The notes under the pieces were generated by a model. That model searched no databases. It had not been told where the DNA came from and worked only from the letters and a program-made list of their open reading frames with translations. Positions 10,565-21,090 of a DNA stretch of 64,000 nucleotides are shown here, in pieces; position 1 is the stretch's first letter, and the number at the start of each line of letters is the position of its first letter. The translations under genes were made by a program, and so were the position numbers. This DNA comes from Maniola hyperantus (taxonomy: Eukaryota; Arthropoda; Insecta; Lepidoptera; Nymphalidae): the NCBI RefSeq assembly GCF_902806685.2, contig NC_048547.1:13403196-13467195 (forward strand), written 5' to 3'.

Positions 10565-10742
10565 GTACCTGAACGCTTAATCGCTTGGCGGCACGGCTAT
10601 GTCGATAGGGTGGTAACTAGCCACTAGGACCAGACAAGAAATTTAGAAATTATGAAATTCCAAATCCCTGTCAGGAATCGAATCCAGGACCTCCCACTAA
10701 TAAGACCACAGCGCTTAGCACTGCGCCAGAGAGGTCGTCAAA
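10565..10742 (-). mobile_element. SINE-2, head and body
   Basis: Reverse-complement head with a CGCAGTG A box and a B-box region (GGAATCGAATCCAGGACC on the plus strand), then the family body. Confidence 0.7.
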
Positions 10743-10799
10743 AATAGGCACACATCACATTATTCTATATAATCACTAAGTAATTCATCAACTATGTAA

Positions 10800-11830
10800 T
10801 AATAGCTGATTATATTACTTACCTGTTAAAGTATAGGTTAAATGTAAAACTTATAAGTACCTAGTTAAGTTAGTAACTAGTTGGCATTTAATTTTACAAC
10901 TTAATACAGTTTGTCGTTTATTATTATCGCAAAGCTGCTAGCTAGACACATGACACTGATAAGGAAAACCAATACAGCCTATGATTGCCACTTATAGAGA
11001 TAACAGCTCAACTTGTGCTCAAGTGCTGTTAATAATGCCTATTAGATTTATATGTAATGCTGTCGGTTTTATTATCACAATAAACATAACATTTTATTCA
11101 AAGAAGATTTAAGGCGATATGCGTCCCAAAAGCGATGTAGAGATACCTTTCGGATGTTCAAATAATCAAGCTTTGGCCTCAAAAACTACAAATTTGTTTA
11201 TTTATCTTTTGATATTATAAAAATTGAATATATTCTTTAGTTAATTACGAGAGCCAAAACACGATTGACACAATTTGGCTCGATACAAAAAAATCGCGAA
11301 GTTTCCCAAAATACGCATTTTTTACACAACCATTAGGAGAAAACCCAATTTTAATCGATTGATTTAAAACCAATTTCAAAAAAAATTCGTATTTACGTTC
11401 AACGTTTAATACACTAAGGAAATACGGTATTATTTTATGGCAACCGAGTACATAGAATTTTAAATATAAATATTTATGAAAAGCGTGCAACGAATTTGCG
11501 CTCGGGCGGCCCAGACTTTTCCATACATTCCCCTTTGCGATCCCATTTTGCCTTAAGCACACACTTTCTCAATAGGTAATGGATTGAAAGAACTTTTTAA
11601 AATTATCTCATGGCTGTCATGTTTGGACTTTGGAGACAGGTCTTCAGGACCAAAGTCTGGTTTTTGGACTGAGGAATTTTTGCTCTGAGCTTGCACGGCA
11701 GGATTCTTAACTTCACTGTTAGAGGTTATAGGTAGTTATTCGTCGTATTACGAAGTAGAACTTAAGTAAGTAGTTACATACTTTTTATTTACTTTCCTAT
11801 TGTAATATTATATTCCATAACTTATATCAG
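10800..11830. other. Intergenic stretch without recognised features
   Basis: AT-rich sequence. An open frame of 105 codons at 11245-11562 on the minus strand has no recognisable motif or codon bias and is not called as a gene. Confidence 0.4.
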
Positions 11831-11831
11831 T

Positions 11832-12040
11832 ACCCATATTATAAATGCGAAAGGGTGTTTATTGGTTTATCCTTCAATCACGTCGCAACGGAGCAACGGG
11901 TCGACGTGATTTTTTGCATGGGTATATTTAAAGACCTGAGAGTGACATAGACTACTTTTTATCCCAGAAAATCAAAGAGTTCCCATGGGATTTTTACCAA
12001 CCTAAATCCATGCGTATGCGAAATCGTGGGCATCAGCTAT
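11832..12040 (+). mobile_element. Helitron-like element
   Basis: It carries ATTATAAATGCGAAAGGGTG at the 5' side, the TCACGTCGCAACGG block, AAAATCAAAGAGTTCCC, and ends CATCAGCTA. The 3' hairpin region is mutated. Confidence 0.65.
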
Positions 12041-12328
12041 TTAATATTTTTAAGTCTAGTGTTTTTTAAGATTAGTGTTATGTAATTTTACACTTAATAA
12101 ACCCCAACTTATGTAATATTACAATTACTTAAATAATTCATACAAGACGTAAGAACTGAAAAAGAGATCTTATAAAAACAACAAATGAATAATGATCATA
12201 CACGTAAGTAATTACTTATTTCGCTCTGATCTAAGACAGATCATATTTTTTGTGGATCAACCATTAAATCCGTCGTAAGATTTCGAACGCAACGGAGCTA
12301 TTAATATTGATCACGATCAATTATGTAA

Positions 12329-12500
12329 TTGGTCATGCGCATGGATTCACGCACGGACTTTGCATTAGAAGTGGTTTTAGCAGAGTTCACTGTCTCTATC
12401 AGTCTATCCAATACGGCACAGCACACCCTGGCTATTGGCAGACTCGGCGAAGCCTGGGTGGGTGCCGCTCAGGCATGCATTGTCGTTCACTTTGAGCCTC
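12329..12500 (+). other. Open, GC-balanced segment of unknown origin
   Basis: Two overlapping frames of about 62 codons are open here (from 12307 and 12329). Neither resembles a protein I know. It may be part of the broken coding relic to its right or of a mobile element. Confidence 0.2.
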
Positions 12501-12504
12501 GACA

Positions 12505-12668
12505 GCTCAACGAATAAAGGAGCGGACTGAAAACCGAAAGGTCGCCGGTTCAAACTCCACCCGTTGCACTATTGTCGTACCTACTCCTAGCACAAGCTTT
12601 ACTCTTAATTGGAGGGGAAAGGGGAATATTAGTCAGTATGATAAACTTGGCTAGTATTCTTTAAAAAA
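12505..12668 (+). mobile_element. SINE-3 (tRNA-headed)
   Basis: A-box region CAGCTCAACG, B box GGTTCAAACTCC, then CGTTGCACTATTGTCG, GCACAAGCTTTACTCTTAAT and GGGGAAAGGGGAATATTAGT, ending in TTCTTTAAAAAAAA. The same family occurs at 27335 and 41275 in the other orientation. Confidence 0.65.
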
Positions 12669-12670
12669 AA

Positions 12671-13171
12671 CTTGGGTGGGGATCTATCACTCCCAAGCGT
12701 GATATGCTCAATGATCCAAAGCGAGACTTGTTGGACGGCAACATCATGATCAACCCATCGCCGGCTCACTACAGAGCACGGGTCTCCTCTCAGAGTGAGA
12801 AGGGTTTTGGCCATAGTCTACCACGCTGGCCAAGTGCGGATTGGCAGACTTCACACACCTTTGAGAACATTATGGAGAACTCTCAGGCATGCAGGTTTCC
12901 TCACGATGTTTTCCTTCACCGTTAAAGCCATAACTCCGAAAAGTTAGAGGTGCGTGCCCGGGATCGAACCCCCGACCTCCGATTGGAAGGCGGACGTCCT
13001 AACCACTGGGCTACCACAGCTTCACAGTTGGACGGCAACGGTATCCTGTAAATGCTCGCACTAAAGGAGGCGGCTGAACGGGAAAGAGAGCTGCATCGCA
13101 AAGCTGATCCGATACGCCGAAAACGCGAGGGGCAAAGGAGGCGCCGATATGTGCAATACCTCGTGCCGTGA
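12671..13171 (+). pseudogene. Coding-like relic split by a SINE
   Basis: Removing the SINE-1 at 12743-13027 and one copy of its target duplication joins 12671-12742 to 13040-13171. One frame then reads DMLNDPKRDLLDGNGIL, a TAA, and MLALKEAAERERELHRKADP continuing in basic residues to YVQYLVP and a stop (TGA at 13169). Codon-like composition and a charged helix suggest an old protein-coding or retrocopied sequence. I do not recognise the family. Confidence 0.35.
12743..13027 (-). mobile_element. SINE-1 (tRNA-headed), full copy with target duplication
   Basis: In reverse complement: A box TAGCCCAGTGG, B box GGTTCGATCCC, then GGCACGCACCTCTAACTTTT, the body, and the tail ending GGGTTGATCATGAT. 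It is flanked by a perfect 12-bp duplication TTGGACGGCAAC (12731-12742 and 13028-13039), the mark of LINE-driven retroposition. Confidence 0.88.
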
Positions 13172-13189
13172 ACGAGACTTTAGAAATAC

Positions 13190-13343
13190 GGCTTTGCTGA
13201 TAGGGTGGTAACTATCCGCGGCCGAAGCCCCCTACCAGACCAGAAATTTAGAAATAAAATTCCTAACTCCTGCCGGGAATCGAACCCGGGACCTCTCACT
13301 AAAAAGACCACAGGCGCTTACCACTGCGTCAGGGAGGTCGTGC
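13190..13343 (-). mobile_element. SINE-2, 5' part
   Basis: Head with a CGCAGTGGTAAGCGCCTGTG region and B box (CGGGAATCGAACCCGGGACC on the plus strand). It is fused directly at 13344 to a half GC-rich MITE. Confidence 0.7.
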
Positions 13344-13408
13344 GGATGTACGGGGCGTCCCCCCGCCTTATACCCCGATTGCCATTTCGACCTGTCGCGG
13401 ACTATAGG
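13344..13408. mobile_element. GC-rich MITE, right half
   Basis: CGGGGCGTCCCCCCGCCTTA then CCATTTCGACCTGTCGCGGACTATAG: one arm only. Confidence 0.65.
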
Positions 13409-13409
13409 G

Positions 13410-14464
13410 TACCTAGGTAGTTACTGTAGTGTAGACTGTAGATCCTACTAGGTAGGTAGGTATCTACAAAACGGCGGGTGTAGGTACGTAAAGAGTCCCA
13501 CACGCAACACCGATGTAATGAGATCACGATGGACAACTTTTGCTTCACGTTTCTAAATTAAAACATTCTGGTTGCTAGTCGCTGGAGATTTTCCCACGTG
13601 GAGGTTAACTTTTCCTTCTTCCACGAAAATATGGGATTACTCCAAAATCTAATGGGTTTGTAAAAGTCAAGTTACCAGAATTGCATTTGGAAAAAAATTT
13701 GTCGTACCTACCTCCTATTACCTAGGTAACTGAGTTAATTTAATTTAATTTAATTTAACTTTATTGTTAATAGATTTACAGAGAGTAAGAATACAGGATA
13801 CACTTAAAAAACAAAAAGTTATTATTTACGTATTATTATACACTTAACACTTAAGTTATTATTATACATATAATAATTGAGGCAATTAAAATTCCGCTAT
13901 TCCAGGCAATTCAGTCATTTATGACGTCACGACCACAAGAAGCAATTTACTGCAATACCCAGCAACACCTGAAAATTTGCGAAATAATTGCTCCAGATTG
14001 CTCCACTCATTTCACCAGATTGACCCATGTGTGTTTCCGAGCAACAATTGCTTAAAAAATTGCCCAGGTAAGTTAAGTGCATTACCAATAACACTTATCA
14101 TTATCATGAAAGCTACCGAAATAATACGCGTAGCAATAACAGAAAAAGTATACACATTATTATACACATATAGCTGTCTTGCATCGCGCAAAAATATGAA
14201 TAGGTATTAACTCGGTAGATATCTACGGTCATGAACATTATTCGTTCAGCTGGTTCACATATTAAGTAAATAAATTGTTTAGTTTACTTACACGGCACAC
14301 GCAGAACAATCGATAAAATAGGTTATCCAGCGTGCCTTAGCGTTATCAATACCAAACACTGCGTCTCCTTAGAAACGCGAGCAAAATACGAATGTAAACA
14401 TTAAACCAACCCAAACCAACAGCTGTTTATATGTACTACGGATATTATAAAGTTGTAAACCAAC
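13410..14464. other. Non-coding flank, possibly AGAP intron 1 (minus strand)
   Basis: It holds a TTTAA-rich run (13735-13760) and a low-complexity TTATTATTATAC stretch (13818-13875); otherwise unique sequence. If the AGAP exon call is right, this is the start of its first intron. Confidence 0.35.
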
Positions 14465-14660
14465 CTTCGATAGCCACGACGTGATCACGAATCTGCTGAG
14501 CCAGCAAAGGGTCCGGGACCAGTTCCACAAGATCGTAAAGCGCGTAAATAGAAGGGTGCACGCTTTCGAACCTTTGGATCTCTTGTCGTATCGACAGAGA
14601 TGTGTTCAGACACGCCTGCGTGTGCTGCCGGTTGCACATCGTGCTCCTGTACCCCAGCAT
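14465..14660 (-). CDS. CenG1A: N-terminal coding exon of an AGAP / Centaurin gamma Arf-GAP
   Basis: AGAP proteins are Arf GTPase-activating proteins with a GTPase-like, PH, Arf-GAP and ankyrin layout. This exon encodes 65 residues from ATG at 14660 and ends in phase 1 at a GT donor (GTTGGT from 14464). It contains IRQEIQRFESVHPSIYALYDL and LLAQQIRDHVVAIE, which match from memory the conserved segment preceding the GTPase-like domain of animal AGAPs. The first 22 residues (MLGYRSTMCNRQ..) look lineage- or isoform-specific. Following exons should lie to the left; I could not find them among the repeats of 1-14 kb, so they may be outside the window. The codon pattern and splice donor make a processed pseudogene unlikely. 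Confidence 0.75.
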
Positions 14661-14830
14661 CTAGGCGAGATACCTTTATAACACAACACAACACTATGCC
14701 GGACGCTTTCCCATCTCAATGCTACGTAAACGCGGCCATAGCAGCCGAAAATCACACAAATTACACTCGTCAGTGTCTCATTAACACAAACTAACAATCA
14801 AACAACAATAGAACACTTGTCACAACGTTT
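14661..14830 (-). promoter_or_regulatory. Probable 5' leader of the AGAP exon, with upstream ATGs
   Basis: Upstream of the AGAP start codon on the minus strand the sequence is not a recognisable repeat. It holds several short upstream ATG frames, one overlapping the AGAP frame out of register to 14485. This suggests a leader with upstream ORFs or an unannotated further splice. The promoter itself is not evident. Confidence 0.3.
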
Positions 14831-15069
14831 GTAATGATAAGAATGTGGATGTAAATAAGGTAAACAACCAATTAACTCGTGTTTCACTGATAATACCACG
14901 AGCAGACCACCTCGGCGGCGGCCATTACCAAACTGTGATGACATTCCATCGCGTCCGAAACGTGATCCTGTCAAATGTCAATGTTGTAGGTAACCACGCC
15001 ATCTATCGTCGCGTAGAAATAATACTTCGTGGAACGTTGGGCTTGTCCTACTATACTATAACGCCCGTC

Positions 15070-15330
15070 ACGCGGAGACAAAACACGGATGACAAAATCC
15101 CCGCGCTCGGCGATTGTGGCGCGATCATCGCCCGCAGCACGGAGAACAAACTGGAACAATAACCTAGGCCTAGCCCTAAGGCCCCAAGCCGAGATGGGCA
15201 GGCCCTAGCCGGTGAAATTCCGGCTAATCACAGAGCACTAAATTGCCCTGCGCCCCACCTGGGTAAGGAGGTCATGCCTCGAAGCCTTTACCCCTGCTTG
15301 GCCGAGAAGACCCGCACTACTGCTAGTGTA
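15070..15330 (+). repeat. Retrotransposon-derived segment, copy 1
   Basis: Blocks CGCCCGCAGC.CGGAGAACAAAC, AGGCCCTAGCCGGTGAAATT and CTTACCCCTGCTTGGCCG recur in opposite orientation at 33482-33700. On coding grounds (AARSAENK) this looks like a piece of an old non-LTR retrotransposon. Confidence 0.5.
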
Positions 15331-15905
15331 TTCGTTTCTGGCTGTACTAATAGATGTCGCTGTTAACTTTAATTTAATTATAATACCCAATTTATTAATC
15401 ATATTATTAACATTTCTTGTAAGTTGTACAACCAGCAAAATAAATACCTAATTAAAATTCAGGACATTTTTATATAGGTAGGTACCTAGTTCTTTAAGTT
15501 AAGTAGGTACCTAGCTCTATTTTAGTAGATTCTTTACTGTGTAGTAGGTAGGTAGGTATATTATATTCTAAACTCTATTTTCACCTTTCAGTTCTCAGTA
15601 GGTACTGTAATAAAATTAATCGGCTATTAAAATGGTGGTATTATGTATCTATCTAATAAAAAAACATTTAAAAATCGTTGGTAGTAGGTCCGTATTACAG
15701 TTAAAAATTAAAATAAATAAACTTAAAATTAACGTGGCATAATGAATTTCAGTGAAAGAAAATAAAACATAACGTAATCTCTTTGATTTTGATAATTTTC
15801 CGCCTTAATTAACTCCTCTGTAAACGGCTCTATTTACAATGGACGCCAAAGATAAAATCTTTCTCTGTGACAGATAGGATAAAATCACACAAGTCATAAC
15901 TATTA
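15331..15905. other. AT-rich stretch without features
   Basis: It contains only short GTAGGTAGGTA runs (15475-15560). Confidence 0.5.
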
Positions 15906-15908
15906 TAG

Positions 15909-15948
15909 TCCCCACCCCGATTGCCATCTCGACCTGACGCGTACTATA
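15909..15948. repeat. GC-rich MITE terminal arm
   Basis: CCCACCCCGATTGCCATCTC then GACCTGACGCGTACTATA: terminus only. Confidence 0.5.
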
Positions 15949-16284
15949 AGTACCTATTTAAAAAGGCAGGAAAAATTTATTTTTGCTAAGTAGTTCTTTT
16001 TTAACGCGTCTAAAAGTAATCATTTCACCTTTGCTTCTTTCTAAAGCCGCTCTACCATTGAAATTACAGTAGTCTTCAGCTTACTTAATGAAACACTGTT
16101 TCAGACGTTCTTATTAATTAAAGCATTCTCAGGTTTCCTACTACAGACAGATAATTTACTAAGACGAAGACTTCTCTAATAATATTGTTGCTATGCGCGA
16201 ATTTGACTACATACCTATAGATAGTGGCTTATTCCGGTGTACCTACTATGTCCATAGTTATAAAATGTCGATGTACAATATTTA

Positions 16285-16470
16285 TTGCCGGCTCCAGTGG
16301 CCCTACCGCGGTTGTTTGACAGCTACAATGTCACGATCGCAATCATCTCTGATTGGCTAATGCTCGCTCACTATTGGCCACAATGCATTGTTGCAACAAG
16401 AATCGCACAAATTCAGCCAATCAGAACAATTGAGATTGTAATATTGATTGATGCAGGTTTTAGACAATCG
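16285..16470 (-). mobile_element. CCAAT-rich MITE, copy 1
   Basis: Core blocks CACGATCGCAATCATCTCTG, GATTGGCTAATGCTCGCTCA and GTTGCAACAAGAATCGCACA recur, reversed, at 57115-57375 and inside the ACE gene at 62660-62925. Each copy has several ATTGG/CCAAT motifs. Confidence 0.6.
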
Positions 16471-16477
16471 CCCTGCT

Positions 16478-16645
16478 GTTCTTGCAATTCATGAAGGCGA
16501 GTGGCTTATGCTTGTGTTTAAGTCATATCGGTATACGTACACTGAATGTGTGCGGTTGCGAGCGCTTGCTCGCGACTGATTGGTATGCCCGTGTATACGA
16601 CGGAACCACAAGTAAAGTCCACTCGTCTTCGTGAATTGCAAGAAC
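16478..16645. mobile_element. Fold-back MITE-B
   Basis: The ends are inverted repeats of about 29 bp (GTTCTTGCAATTCATGAAGG... and ...CTTCGTGAATTGCAAGAAC). Part of it (CTTATGCTTGTGTT.AAGTC.TATCGGTATACGTA) recurs at 30335-30410. Confidence 0.7.
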
Positions 16646-16833
16646 TATACCTAGCTTATAATGATTTATCAAACACGCTGTACAATACTATAGACTATAA
16701 AGTGCCTACCAATAAGAATTAGGTAAGCGACAGTATTGTGAGAAAATATAATATTATAACCAAAGATCGGATGGTGTGCACTGGACGACGGCGCTACGTG
16801 AATCTGTGGCGAAATACTGTCGGAGGTTCAACT

Positions 16834-16992
16834 ATTACGCGACAGGTAGAGATGGCAATCGGGGTATGAGGCGGGGGGACGCCCCGCATACCCGCACGTC
16901 ACCCGCGCTATCCCGCACTAGGTTAGCGTGGCGCCGTGCGGGTGTGCGGGGCGTCCCCACCCCGATTGCCATCTCGACCTGTCGCGTTCTAT
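16834..16992. mobile_element. GC-rich fold-back MITE, full copy
   Basis: Both arms and the GC core are present (ATTACGCGACAGGT... to ...ACCTGTCGCGTTCTAT), matching 1276-1419. Confidence 0.75.
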
Positions 16993-17080
16993 AAATATAT
17001 GTAGGTAATAGCATAGTAGGTTAGCAATGTAGAAACCAGTGATGTGGTAGCTAGTATCATAACTCTATGGTAGAAACATG

Positions 17081-17226
17081 ATCAACCCATCACCGGCTCA
17101 CTACAGAGCGCGGGTCTCCTCTCAGAGTGAGAAGGGTTTTGGCCATAGTCTACCACGCTGGCCATGTGCGGATTGGTAGACTTCACACACCTTTGACAAC
17201 ATTATGGAGAACTCTCAGGCATGCAG
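17081..17226 (-). mobile_element. SINE-1, 3' part
   Basis: Body from GATCAACCCATCACCGGCTC to AACTCTCAGGCATGCAGG; the tRNA head is absent. Confidence 0.7.
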
Positions 17227-17461
17227 GTTAATAAAAATTAAGGTTAAAAACATAATATTTAATCGAAATTTAAAATACTAATAAGATACCTACCGAGTAC
17301 CGACTTCAATCTATGGACCTATATGGTTAAAATCTACTGATTATTACTTAGGTACTAGACTAGGTATAACGTAGGGGTGATTTAGGTATACCTAAAATAA
17401 GTGGGTGAGTGCCATTCATATAATAAAGCACCGTCAATGACTTTGAGGAATTATTATAGTA

Positions 17462-17737
17462 TCACCATGAGCAACCCATCGCCTACAGAGCGCGGGACTC
17501 CTCTCAGAGAGGGAAGGGTTTCGGCCATAGTCTACCACGCTGGACAAGTGCAGATTGGCAGACTTCACACACCTTTGAGAACTTTATGGAGAACTCTCAG
17601 GCATGCGGGTCTCCTCACGATGTTTTCCTTCACCGTTAAAGCCATAACTCCGAAAAGTTAGAGGTGCGTGCCCGGGATCGAACCCCCGACCTCCGATTGG
17701 AAGGCGGACGTCCTAACCACTGGGCTACCACAGCTAA
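17462..17737 (-). mobile_element. SINE-1, full copy
   Basis: Complete body and tRNA head (B box in CCCGGGATCGAACCCCCGAC on the plus strand). A second, diverged head (to about 17815: GGGATTGAACCCCCGACTTC, GCTACCACTAGGCTATCACG) is joined head to tail, so the promoter region is duplicated. Confidence 0.75.
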
Positions 17738-17828
17738 AGTTAGAAGTCCCCGGGATTGAACCCCCGACTTCCGATTAGGAGGCGGACGTCGCTACCACTA
17801 GGCTATCACGGCTTGCATTTTATACCTA

Positions 17829-18130
17829 CAGTACGCGGCAGAAAGTAATGTACATCGGCCTTTAGAATGACATTTCGGCTTTGTAGAGCGTTGTTTTTTT
17901 TATTATTATTATTTTTTTATTATCCAATCAAAATACATACAAATCAAAAGCTTAAACAAGAAACACTGAAAAAACCACAGAGGTTTGTCCTCATCAGTGC
18001 CTATAGTTGTTGTATGACGTTGTTATATGTATGACGTTTTGTCGGTCTCAATGACAGGGACAGCGCTCTACAAATCTGCTATCTTCTTCTAAATGTCGAT
18101 GTACATTACTTTCGGCCGCTTACTGTACTT
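17829..18130. mobile_element. Fold-back MITE-A, copy 2, with internal insert
   Basis: The ends read ACAGTACGCGGCAGAAAGTA and GTCGATGTACATTACTTTCG. The left arm's GTAGAGCGTTG is followed by an unrelated T-rich insert (about 17893-18030) that looks like a retroposon 3' end, before the element resumes at GACGTTTTGTCGGTCTCAAT. Confidence 0.65.
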
Positions 18131-18469
18131 GCTTTTCATACTATATAGTACCTACTTATAAATTCAATTGTCAATGAGCCATTAAGTAGGCACATCACGT
18201 GACCATCAATGGTCGATGGTTTGTTCGCGGTTTTTACAATGGCTCCCCATAGGTGTGCTGCTCAATACATAATTTAGTACCCTACCTAATTAGTATGTAA
18301 TTCATTCGAGGTGAATGATGTTTTCAATCAACAAGCCTGCATTCTTGTATGAATACGCAGTATGCACCATACTCTTCAGCTCATAATTCGAGGGAAAATA
18401 GCTGGTGGAAAACCACCAGGTCAAAGACGAACGTCTCGGCTGAAGAATTAATCAATGCCATGGTGATAG

Positions 18470-18545
18470 CCTAGTGTTTACGACGTCAGTGTCCTATTCT
18501 GGAGGTCCGGGGTTCGATCTCGGGCACGCACCTTCGGAGTTACAT
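18470..18545 (+). repeat. SINE-1 tRNA-like head
   Basis: A box GATAGCCTAGTG and B box GGTTCGATCTCGGGCACGCA; the body is lost. Confidence 0.6.
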
Positions 18546-18589
18546 GTGCGTTTTTATCAATTTAATATCAATTGCTTTACTTTAATCCG

Positions 18590-18995
18590 AAAATCGTGAA
18601 TTTGTCATCACAAAAAAAAATTAAAGTGTTTTCGAGAACTAATAAATTAATATTTTCAATTTCAAAGTAAGATAACTACTTATACCAATTATATCATATA
18701 AAATGGCGTTACAGCTGTACATTCTAAAGTAGATTTTTTATTTATTTTTATGCATAATGGTTTTTGATTTATCTAGTAGGATCAGTGGCGTGCATAGGGT
18801 TTAAAGCCAGGGTAAGCATAAGTTAGGTAAGCAAGCCAAAGGATAATGAGCATTGAGCAATTTCAACTGAGTTAACTATTTCTTGGGTAAGTAGCGCTTT
18901 TATGCCTCTATGAGTTGCACGCCACTGAGTAGGATCTATCTCTTTGAATAGTAAGGAACCCTCGGTGCCCGAGTCTGACTCGCACTTGGCCGGGT
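18590..18995 (-). mobile_element. GGCCAAGTGCGAGTC element, interrupted by a hAT-type MITE
   Basis: Minus-strand copy ending CTCGCACTTGGCCGGG on the plus strand. It was split by the element at 18783-18927, and its two halves join cleanly if that element and one 8-bp duplicate are removed. Confidence 0.7.
18783..18927. mobile_element. hAT-type MITE with 8-bp target duplication
   Basis: 145 bp with terminal inverted repeats CAGTGGCGTGCA and TGCACGCCACTG, flanked by AGTAGGAT at 18775-18782 and 18928-18935. An 8-bp duplication with CAGTG ends is typical of hAT elements. Confidence 0.88.
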
Positions 18996-19219
18996 TTTTC
19001 TTTCTTTCTTTATACATATTGCCAAATGTACTTCATTCTGTCTCAATGCGCTGGCCTTTAGAATATGAATATCTAGATACATAATATTATGCATATTGTG
19101 ATATTATTATGCATGAAGGTGTAAAAATTTGCTTACCTAATATAGCAACGAGTAAGGTAAGGATGTGTTTGATTGTTTTTCCCTAACACCTTTTCCTTGA
19201 GAGAGCAACCTTTTCCACA

Positions 19220-19283
19220 ACGTGATTAAATTGTCAAGATAATTATTGTCCTCACAATAATTATCTTGACAATTTTATCACGT
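19220..19283. repeat. Short perfect-type hairpin
   Basis: 30-nt arms (ACGTGATTAAATTGTCAAGA... and ...TCTTGACAATTTTATCACGT) with one mismatch around a 4-nt loop. It could be a mini fold-back element or an internal deletion product of one. Confidence 0.8.
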
Positions 19284-19575
19284 GCGACGATGTAATAATT
19301 GATTGGAAAGGACTAAGCTAGGGAAAACCCTAGCGTTAATTTAGGACTTTGATTTTCCGAGATAAAAGTTCCGGAAAGAGTTTTTCTCAATGACTTCTAC
19401 TAGTATCCTGTCTCTAAAATAGAACACCAACTAAGAAAGAGTTGCATTTCGGCAATGAAAGTGTATGAATTTGTTAGTGACTCTCTCAAATTGTTATATA
19501 GTTTGATTTTAATTTAGTTTGTAACGATGGGGCTGGCATATAGATCACCTGTAAACATTGACTTATTATAAAAGA

Positions 19576-19826
19576 ACTAGCTTATGCTCGCGACTTCGTC
19601 CGCGTGGACTACAAAATTTCAAAACCCTATTTCACCCCCTTAGGAGTTGAATTTTCAAAAATCGTTTCTTAGCGGATGCCTACGTCATAATAGCTATCTG
19701 CATGCCAAATTTCAGCCCGATCCGTCCAGTAGTTTGAGCTGTGCGTTGATAGATCAGTCAGTCAGTCAGTCAGTCATTCAGTCAGTCAGTCAGTCAGTCA
19801 CCTTTTCCTTTTATATATTATATAGA
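19576..19826 (-). mobile_element. Helitron-like element, GTCA-repeat subfamily
   Basis: On the plus strand it begins ACTAGCTTATGCTCGCGACT and ends CCTTTTCCTTTTATATATTA. It contains an internal (GTCA)n run at 19756-19800. Confidence 0.8.
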
Positions 19827-19979
19827 AGATATAATAATACTGACTAACGCTTACAAAATAGGTACTTATGTCAGATAAAAAAAAGATTTTTCTTTTTTTA
19901 ACGATATATTTACAATTCTAAACCACATAAAGTCACGAGTAAAAGATTGTAAGTAAGAGTAGTAAGTAATGTTTTATTG

Positions 19980-20255
19980 CGGTGTTAGCTCAATGGTCAC
20001 GACGTGCCCCTCGTATTCGGTAGGTCGGGGGTTCGATACCGGGCACGCATGTCTAATTTTTCGGCGTTATGTTCATATCACTTGCTTTAAAGGTGAAGGA
20101 ACCTGCATGTCTGAGAGTTCTCCATGATGTTCTTAAAAAGGTGTGTGAAGTCTGCTCATTTCTACCTACTGTGGCAGCGTGGCGGACCTAAACCTTTTTC
20201 ATTCTGAGAGGAGACCCGTGCTCAGTAGTGAGCCGGCAATGGGTTGATCATGATG
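19980..20255 (+). mobile_element. SINE-1, near-complete
   Basis: Head with A-box region GTTAGCTCAATGG and B box GGTTCGATACCGGGCACGCA. Body continues through CCTGCATGTCTGAGAGTTCT to GGGTTGATCATGATGATGA. Confidence 0.75.
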
Positions 20256-20277
20256 ATGAAGAAAAAATGGTATTGTA

Positions 20278-20442
20278 TAAGTCCCGCAAATTGCTCTTGC
20301 GCTGGAACCAAGTCTCATTAATATCGAAATGACGTCATTTTGACCTCAGCTAAAATAAAAATACACCATCAGCTCGAAACTTCAGTCTAGTGCTGACGTC
20401 ACTTTAATGGCGGCCACGCGCATTAGCAATTTCTGGGACTTA
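20278..20442. mobile_element. TA-flanked MITE with TGACGTCA core, copy 1
   Basis: TAAGTCCCGCAAATTGCT... to ...GGGACTTA, 165 bp, flanked by TA. The core contains AATGACGTCATTTTGACCTC. It is one of five copies in the window. Confidence 0.85.
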
Positions 20443-20782
20443 TAAGTGTGTTTTATAACAAAGAAATCAAGTTTGAGCATAATCAGGAAGAGAAAGTATA
20501 ATGTCGTAACAACGATGCTTATTATATTATATTGGTAGGTAGAATGTTTGTTTATAGGTAGTTCATAATGTCGTAACTCTCATTCAAGGGCCCTACTGCT
20601 ATAAAAAGTCATGAAATATCAAAATGGGTACAATAAAACACTTTTTTTAAACATTTGTCTTGCAATCAAATTCCTGTGCATTTCATTGCATCAAACCAGT
20701 TTTCCCAATGGCTTGCTAGATTTTTGTTAAAATATTTTATTTTCAAAGTTACATGGGCTCAAGGATTTAAATACATAGGTAA

Positions 20783-21090
20783 TAATAATAATCATCATCA
20801 TCATCATTAACCGATAGATGTCCACAGCTGGAGATAGGTCTCTTGTAGGGACTTCCACACGCCACGGTCCTGCGCCGCCTGAATCCAGCGGCTCCCTGGG
20901 ACTCGTCTGATGTCGTCCGTCCACCTAGTGGGGGGTCTTCCAACACTGCGTCTTCCGGTGCGAGGTCGCCATTCCAGCACCTTGGGACCCTAACGTCTAT
21001 TAGTTGTACGAACTATGTGCCCTGCCCATTGCCACTTCAGCTTCGCAACCCGTTGAGCTATGTCCCATTGTATGCATGCAGTGTGATGGA
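20783..21090 (-). repeat. Non-LTR (RTE-like) ORF C-terminal remnant
   Basis: The minus strand reads AKLKWQWAGHIVRTT, then (frame-shifted) WTDDIRRVPGSRWIQAAQDR and VWKSLQETY. It ends near a (GAT)n tail at 20783-20810. This is typical of the end of RTE-like endonuclease/reverse transcriptase ORFs. Shorter pieces recur at 42330, 59365 and 61590. Confidence 0.6.

Noticed and set aside
11245..11562. 105-codon minus-strand frame
   Set aside because: Low-complexity lysine/phenylalanine composition from AT-rich DNA, no start context or homology that I recognise.
12940..13020. tRNA gene (A and B boxes)
   Set aside because: The boxes belong to SINE-1; the same head recurs about ten times attached to the same body and no acceptor stem can form.
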